Positions 42,188 through 45,721 of a stretch of 45,721 nt of DNA are shown here, piece after piece (the stretch's first letter is position 1; each line of letters starts with the position of its first letter). The position numbers and the translations under genes were made by a program. The notes beneath the pieces are model-generated. The model was not told the origin of the DNA. It worked only from the letters and a program-made list of their open reading frames with translations, and ran no database searches. The DNA is from an uncultured Fretibacterium sp. (GTDB lineage: Bacteria; Synergistota; Synergistia; Synergistales; Aminobacteriaceae): positions 1 to 45,721 of the forward strand of contig CALGHA010000128.1 of the NCBI GenBank assembly GCA_937915835.1. Reading direction: 5' to 3'.

Positions 42188-43648
42188 TTACTGCATTAAA
42201 TCCTCGTACATGTCGTTGTATAGTCCGGCCGATTTATCCCACGTGAAGTCTTCTCGCATTCCTTCAAGCATTATTCGCTTCCACGCGGTTTTATCGTTAT
42301 AGTAACGGTCAACAGCTCGGCGCAATGCCCACATCATTCCGTCAACGTCGCAAGTCTGGAATGTGAAGCCGTTTCCTCCTTCGGGCCTGTCAACGTCGAA
42401 CACTGTATCGCGTAATCCTCCGACCTCACGAACTACCGGAACAGTTCCGTAACGCATTGAGATCATCTGTGACAATCCGCAAGGTTCAAACACTGACGGC
42501 ATCAGGAAAATATCTCCGCCAGCGTACATTAAGTGCGATAAAGGCTCGTCGTAACCTTTGAAGAGTTTTATGCTTCCTGGATTTTCTTCGGCGGCTTTCA
42601 TAATTCCGTTTTCAATCCAGTCGTTGCCCGAACCAAGAATTAATAATTTCGCTCCAGTCTCGGCTATCTGATGTGCGGCATTAAATACCATATCGAAGCC
42701 CTTTTGCTCAACTAAACGGCTCACACAAACGATTACCGGCGCATTCGTCTCGGTGTCGAAACCTGCACGTGCTAACAATTCCTTCTTGCATGCGGCTTTA
42801 CCCTTCAAATCCTTAACCGTAAATTTCGCGGGGATTGCTTTATCTCCGGCCGGATCCCAGAACTTTGTATCAAGCCCGTTAAGAATTCCCCTGAGCTTGC
42901 TCCTCTGCTGATAAAGAATTCCTGAAAGCTCACGCGTCGATTCATACGTCTGAATTTCATTCGCATAAGTCGGTGAAACTGTTGATACCGCTGTTGCCGC
43001 GACAATTCCGCCCTTGAGTAAATTGACCTGACCGTAAAATTCCATCGTTGACGAACTGAAACTCCAAGGCTCAAGTCCTGACGCTTCCAAGAATGGTGAC
43101 GGCTCAAATATTCCCTGATACGCCACGTTATGAAGCGTCATTATGCTCTTGTCGCCTCTCTGCCTGTAGTGTCTGTGCCAGGCTAATGCACACGGCAGAA
43201 ATGCGCTAGTCCAATCATGGCAGTGGTAAATATCAGGTTCCCATTCAATCGCATATTTAAGCTCAAGTGCTTGCATGCAGAATACCGCAAACGGTGAAGC
43301 TGTCCAGTAATTTAACTGTGAAGGATACATATCTCCTGAATAATCCTCAGCATTCAAGAAATACGTCGGAACTCCTTTAACCTCAGCTTTAATTACCGTC
43401 GCCGAATGAATGCGCCAGTCATACGCCGCATATACTTTCGTCTTAATCGTAGTCGTCTTTACTCCGGACGCTGCAACTCTCTCAAGAACTCCAGGCCATG
43501 CAGGCGTTACCACACGGACATCAACTCCCGCTTGACGTAATGCCTTCGGAAGTGAACCCGCTACATCTCCAAGCCCCCCGACTTTCGAGAAAGGGGCAAG
43601 CTCTGTCGTTACAAATAATACTTTCACAGCACTACCGCTTTTCGTCAT
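42188..43648 (-). CDS. glgA: Glycogen synthase
   Basis: 486 residues, GT5 family, GT-B fold. Adds glucose from ADP-glucose to glycogen. ADP-glucose motif SKVGGLGDVAGSLPKAL with Lys22, and the C-terminal EPCGLSQMISMRYGTVPVVREVGGL, are intact. ATG 43648 is used; the nearest AAAGGA is 16 bases away, so a later GTG (in frame, seven codons down) is possible. Between glgP and glgC. Confidence 0.96.
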   Translation of the reverse strand: MTKSGSAVKVLFVTTELAPFSKVGGLGDVAGSLPKALRQAGVDVRVVTPAWPGVLERVAASGVKTTTIKTKVYAAYDWRIHSATVIKAEVKGVPTYFLNAEDYSGDMYPSQLNYWTASPFAVFCMQALELKYAIEWEPDIYHCHDWTSAFLPCALAWHRHYRQRGDKSIMTLHNVAYQGIFEPSPFLEASGLEPWSFSSSTMEFYGQVNLLKGGIVAATAVSTVSPTYANEIQTYESTRELSGILYQQRSKLRGILNGLDTKFWDPAGDKAIPAKFTVKDLKGKAACKKELLARAGFDTETNAPVIVCVSRLVEQKGFDMVFNAAHQIAETGAKLLILGSGNDWIENGIMKAAEENPGSIKLFKGYDEPLSHLMYAGGDIFLMPSVFEPCGLSQMISMRYGTVPVVREVGGLRDTVFDVDRPEGGNGFTFQTCDVDGMMWALRRAVDRYYNDKTAWKRIMLEGMREDFTWDKSAGLYNDMYEDLMQ

Positions 43649-43682
43649 CGCTGTTAAACTACATTCCTTTCACTGCTAATTT

Positions 43683-45437
43683 TTACATTCCCCTGAAATC
43701 TATTGAATAAGCCTTTGAAGCATACTCGCGGACTACTCTATGCGTATTGAAGAAGCTCGCGTCAAGGGCAATCGTATGCCTCATCATATCTACCCATTTA
43801 TCATGATTTTCATAATAAGTCGGGATTACTTTCTTCTCTAACTTGTCGTATAAATCTATCGCGTCAAGTCCTTCGTCATAATGACCGTTCGCATTCTTAG
43901 CCTCAGCTTCCGAAGGTATCGGCCCGATTGACCAGCCTGTTACGTCCTCAATCCAGCCTTCAATCCACCAGCCATCGAGAACACTGAAATTCATAATGCC
44001 GTTCATCGCACATTTCATTCCTGAAGTTCCGCTCGCTTCTCTCGGTCTAATCGGGTTGTTAAGCCAGACATCAACGCCCTGTGTCAATAACGAAGCAATC
44101 TCCATGTTGTAATTGTCGATGAAAACTATCGTAACTTCTCCGTCAAGCTGACGTGAAGCCTTCCTAATCCTCTGGAGCAATTCTTTTCCGCCTCTGTCAT
44201 GAGGATGTGATTTACCAGCAAAAACGAACTGGACTTTCTTGCCGCCCGCAATCTTCTTCAACTTCTCAATGTCGGTCAAAAGCAAATCCGCACGCTTATA
44301 CGTCGCCGCTCTTCGTGCAAATCCAAGCGTCAAAACGTTCGGGTCAAGCTGTACGCCGTTTGTCTCAAGAATACGAGCGAATAATCTTAATTTCGAGGCC
44401 TGATGTGCTGCCCAAAGTTCATCTTTCGGGATCGTCAATGCCTGAACAAGTCTGCCTGGATCTAATTCCCAACCAGGAATATATTTATTGTAAAGTTTGC
44501 GCATTCCTGAGCTAATCCATGTCGTCGGGTGAATTCCGTTCGTGATCCAGTCAACCGTTTCCATGTTGAACATTGCGTTGCTGACTTCAGCGTGTTTTTT
44601 CGCAACACCATTAACGTAACGGCTGTAACGAAGTCCTAATTCAGTCATTGAAACTCCGGGCTTATCAGGTATCATTCTATGAATTGTGGCCTTTGCTTCG
44701 GGTGGGAAAACTCCGTCAATTTCCTGGAAAGTAAAATAATCATGGCCGGCTGGAACTGGAGTATGTGTCGTGAAAACAACTTGCTCTCTTATTCTGTCAG
44801 GGTCATAATATCCAAGTTCACGCATAAGCTCAAGCGTTAAAAATCCCGCGTGGCCTTCGTTAAGATGGAACGTGTCAATGTTCATGTAGCCCAAAGCACG
44901 AAGCATTCTCAAGCCGCCGACACCGAGAATAAATTCCTGACATAATCTATAATGATTATCTCCGCCGTAAAGATACCAGCAAAGTTTTCTATCATCCGGA
45001 TGATTAGGCTCAAAGTCTGTGTCCAAGAAGTAAATCGGAAGAGGATATCCAGTTGCGCCGATACATTCATAAACCCAAACACCAACTTGAATTTCTCGGT
45101 CTTCCATTGTGATTGATATGCGATTAGGAAGCAAGGTTAATTCTTTCGTAGGATCCCAGACAACGGGCTTCTCAGTCTGCCAGTCTTCATTATTGAACTC
45201 CTGAACGAAATATCCTTTGCGATATAACAGCGTAACTCCGGCCATAGGAACGCCTAAATCTGCCGCACTCTTGAGAATGTCGCCCGCTAAAACGCCAAGT
45301 CCTCCGGAATATGTCGGAATAGACTCTTTAAGCCCAACTTCCATTGAGAAGTAAGCAACGGGGCGGAAGGCAGGATCATTCTCCATAAGCGTCCTTAACG
45401 AGTTTCCTAAGTCGCTTCGGTGTAGTCTTTGAATCAT
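43683..45437 (-). CDS. glgP: Alpha-glucan (glycogen) phosphorylase
   Basis: 584 residues from ATG 45437; a longer frame to 45506 starts upstream of the AAGGAG ribosome site, so it is not preferred. Releases glucose-1-phosphate from glycogen. PLP Lys475 in EASGTSGMKCAMNG; phosphate-site and barrel motifs VAYFSMEVGLKESIPTYSGGLGVLAGD. Shorter than the 800-residue E. coli form; it belongs to the compact alpha-glucan phosphorylases. First gene of the operon; no debranching or branching enzyme in the window. Confidence 0.96.
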   Translation of the reverse strand: MIQRLHRSDLGNSLRTLMENDPAFRPVAYFSMEVGLKESIPTYSGGLGVLAGDILKSAADLGVPMAGVTLLYRKGYFVQEFNNEDWQTEKPVVWDPTKELTLLPNRISITMEDREIQVGVWVYECIGATGYPLPIYFLDTDFEPNHPDDRKLCWYLYGGDNHYRLCQEFILGVGGLRMLRALGYMNIDTFHLNEGHAGFLTLELMRELGYYDPDRIREQVVFTTHTPVPAGHDYFTFQEIDGVFPPEAKATIHRMIPDKPGVSMTELGLRYSRYVNGVAKKHAEVSNAMFNMETVDWITNGIHPTTWISSGMRKLYNKYIPGWELDPGRLVQALTIPKDELWAAHQASKLRLFARILETNGVQLDPNVLTLGFARRAATYKRADLLLTDIEKLKKIAGGKKVQFVFAGKSHPHDRGGKELLQRIRKASRQLDGEVTIVFIDNYNMEIASLLTQGVDVWLNNPIRPREASGTSGMKCAMNGIMNFSVLDGWWIEGWIEDVTGWSIGPIPSEAEAKNANGHYDEGLDAIDLYDKLEKKVIPTYYENHDKWVDMMRHTIALDASFFNTHRVVREYASKAYSIDFRGM

Positions 45438-45580
45438 GTAAAATTTTTTGCTCCTTTCCGGTCTTAAGCAGACGGGCGAAATTTTTTTCTCTCTGACCAC
45501 CTGCAAGATAAATTAATTTTATTGAATGGATTTTTATTAACGTGATTATCTCACAAAACGTTGATTTTTGCGATTTTTAT

Positions 45581-45672
45581 TTATCTTTGAGAGTGCTTAA
45601 TATATCCGTCATCTCGTTTGCTTTATTCATTCCGTTCAACGTAAACATAATATATTCTTCACCGACTAAATA
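45581..45672 (-). CDS. C-terminal stub of an unknown gene, cut by the contig end
   Basis: A minus-strand frame with TAA at 45583-45581 reads about 29 residues (..YIMFTLNGMNKANEMTDILSTLKDK) up to the adapter. Too short to name. Possibly the gene preceding glgP. Confidence 0.45.
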
Positions 45673-45721
45673 AGATCGGAAGAGCACACGTCTGAACTCC
45701 AGTCACGGCTACATCTCGTAT
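45673..45721 (+). other. Illumina TruSeq adapter sequence, artefact
   Basis: Begins AGATCGGAAGAGC and continues as the indexed TruSeq read-1 adapter, with a six-base index GGCTAC at 45707-45712 followed by ATCTCGTAT. It is not biological DNA. The last real base is about 45672. Confidence 0.98.

Noticed and set aside
1..45672. tRNA, rRNA, insertion sequences, prophage
   Set aside because: I saw no cloverleaf, rRNA segment, transposase or integrase in either strand.

Overview
This is a mid-GC bacterial chromosomal contig (mid-40s % GC by eye, AT-richer near 38.9-40.7 kb). It comes from an Illumina assembly, because the last 49 bases are TruSeq adapter. A Synergistota-like or Firmicutes-like gut or rumen lineage is my best guess. 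It rests on gene order, the zinc-type S14, the zinc-lid adenylate kinase and the KOW protein between map and infA. I cannot prove the phylum from this window.

Layout. 1-3.9 kb: a left-truncated coiled-coil/membrane protein (minus strand), a small cupin, and a zinc-ribbon/coiled-coil protein whose first exon-like piece is out of frame across a run of nine G. 3.9-23.0 kb: one nearly unbroken str-S10-spc-alpha supercluster (rpsL, rpsG, fusA, tuf, rpsJ to rplO, secY, adk, map, KOW protein, infA, rpmJ, rpsM, rpsK, rpoA, rplQ). It has a good promoter and an unusual leader in which a hairpin separates the Shine-Dalgarno sequence from the rpsL start. rpsD is missing from its usual place, and RpoA carries a long acidic serine-rich tail. 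23.0-28.4 kb: a fused double ECF ATPase, EcfT, an SGNH hydrolase, truA, an unknown membrane protein and a DUF1810 protein. 28.4-33.3 kb: a cold-shock gene on the minus strand, then a TPP riboswitch driving thiM-thiE-HAD phosphatase-thiD/tenA fusion-thiN, a thiamine salvage operon. 33.5-38.0 kb: a chemoreceptor, a PLP aminotransferase and mnmA. 38.0-38.9 kb: a decayed secreted-protein gene and a small exported protein.

38.9-40.8 kb: a complete EcoRI-family restriction-modification system. The nuclease keeps the catalytic D-ExK residues but naturally carries Tyr, Val and Lys at the three positions (His114, Ala138, Glu192 of EcoRI) where substitutions are known to relax EcoRI specificity. The system lies between two intrinsic terminators, and its methylase reading frame runs through the glg terminator. 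40.8-45.4 kb: glgP-glgA-glgC on the minus strand (glycogen synthesis and phosphorolysis). A stub of another minus-strand gene follows before the adapter.

The window is mostly core translation and metabolism. The most unusual items are the EcoRI-like nuclease with specificity-relaxing residues, the hairpin-bridged rpsL ribosome binding site, the RpoA tail and the homopolymer frameshift.
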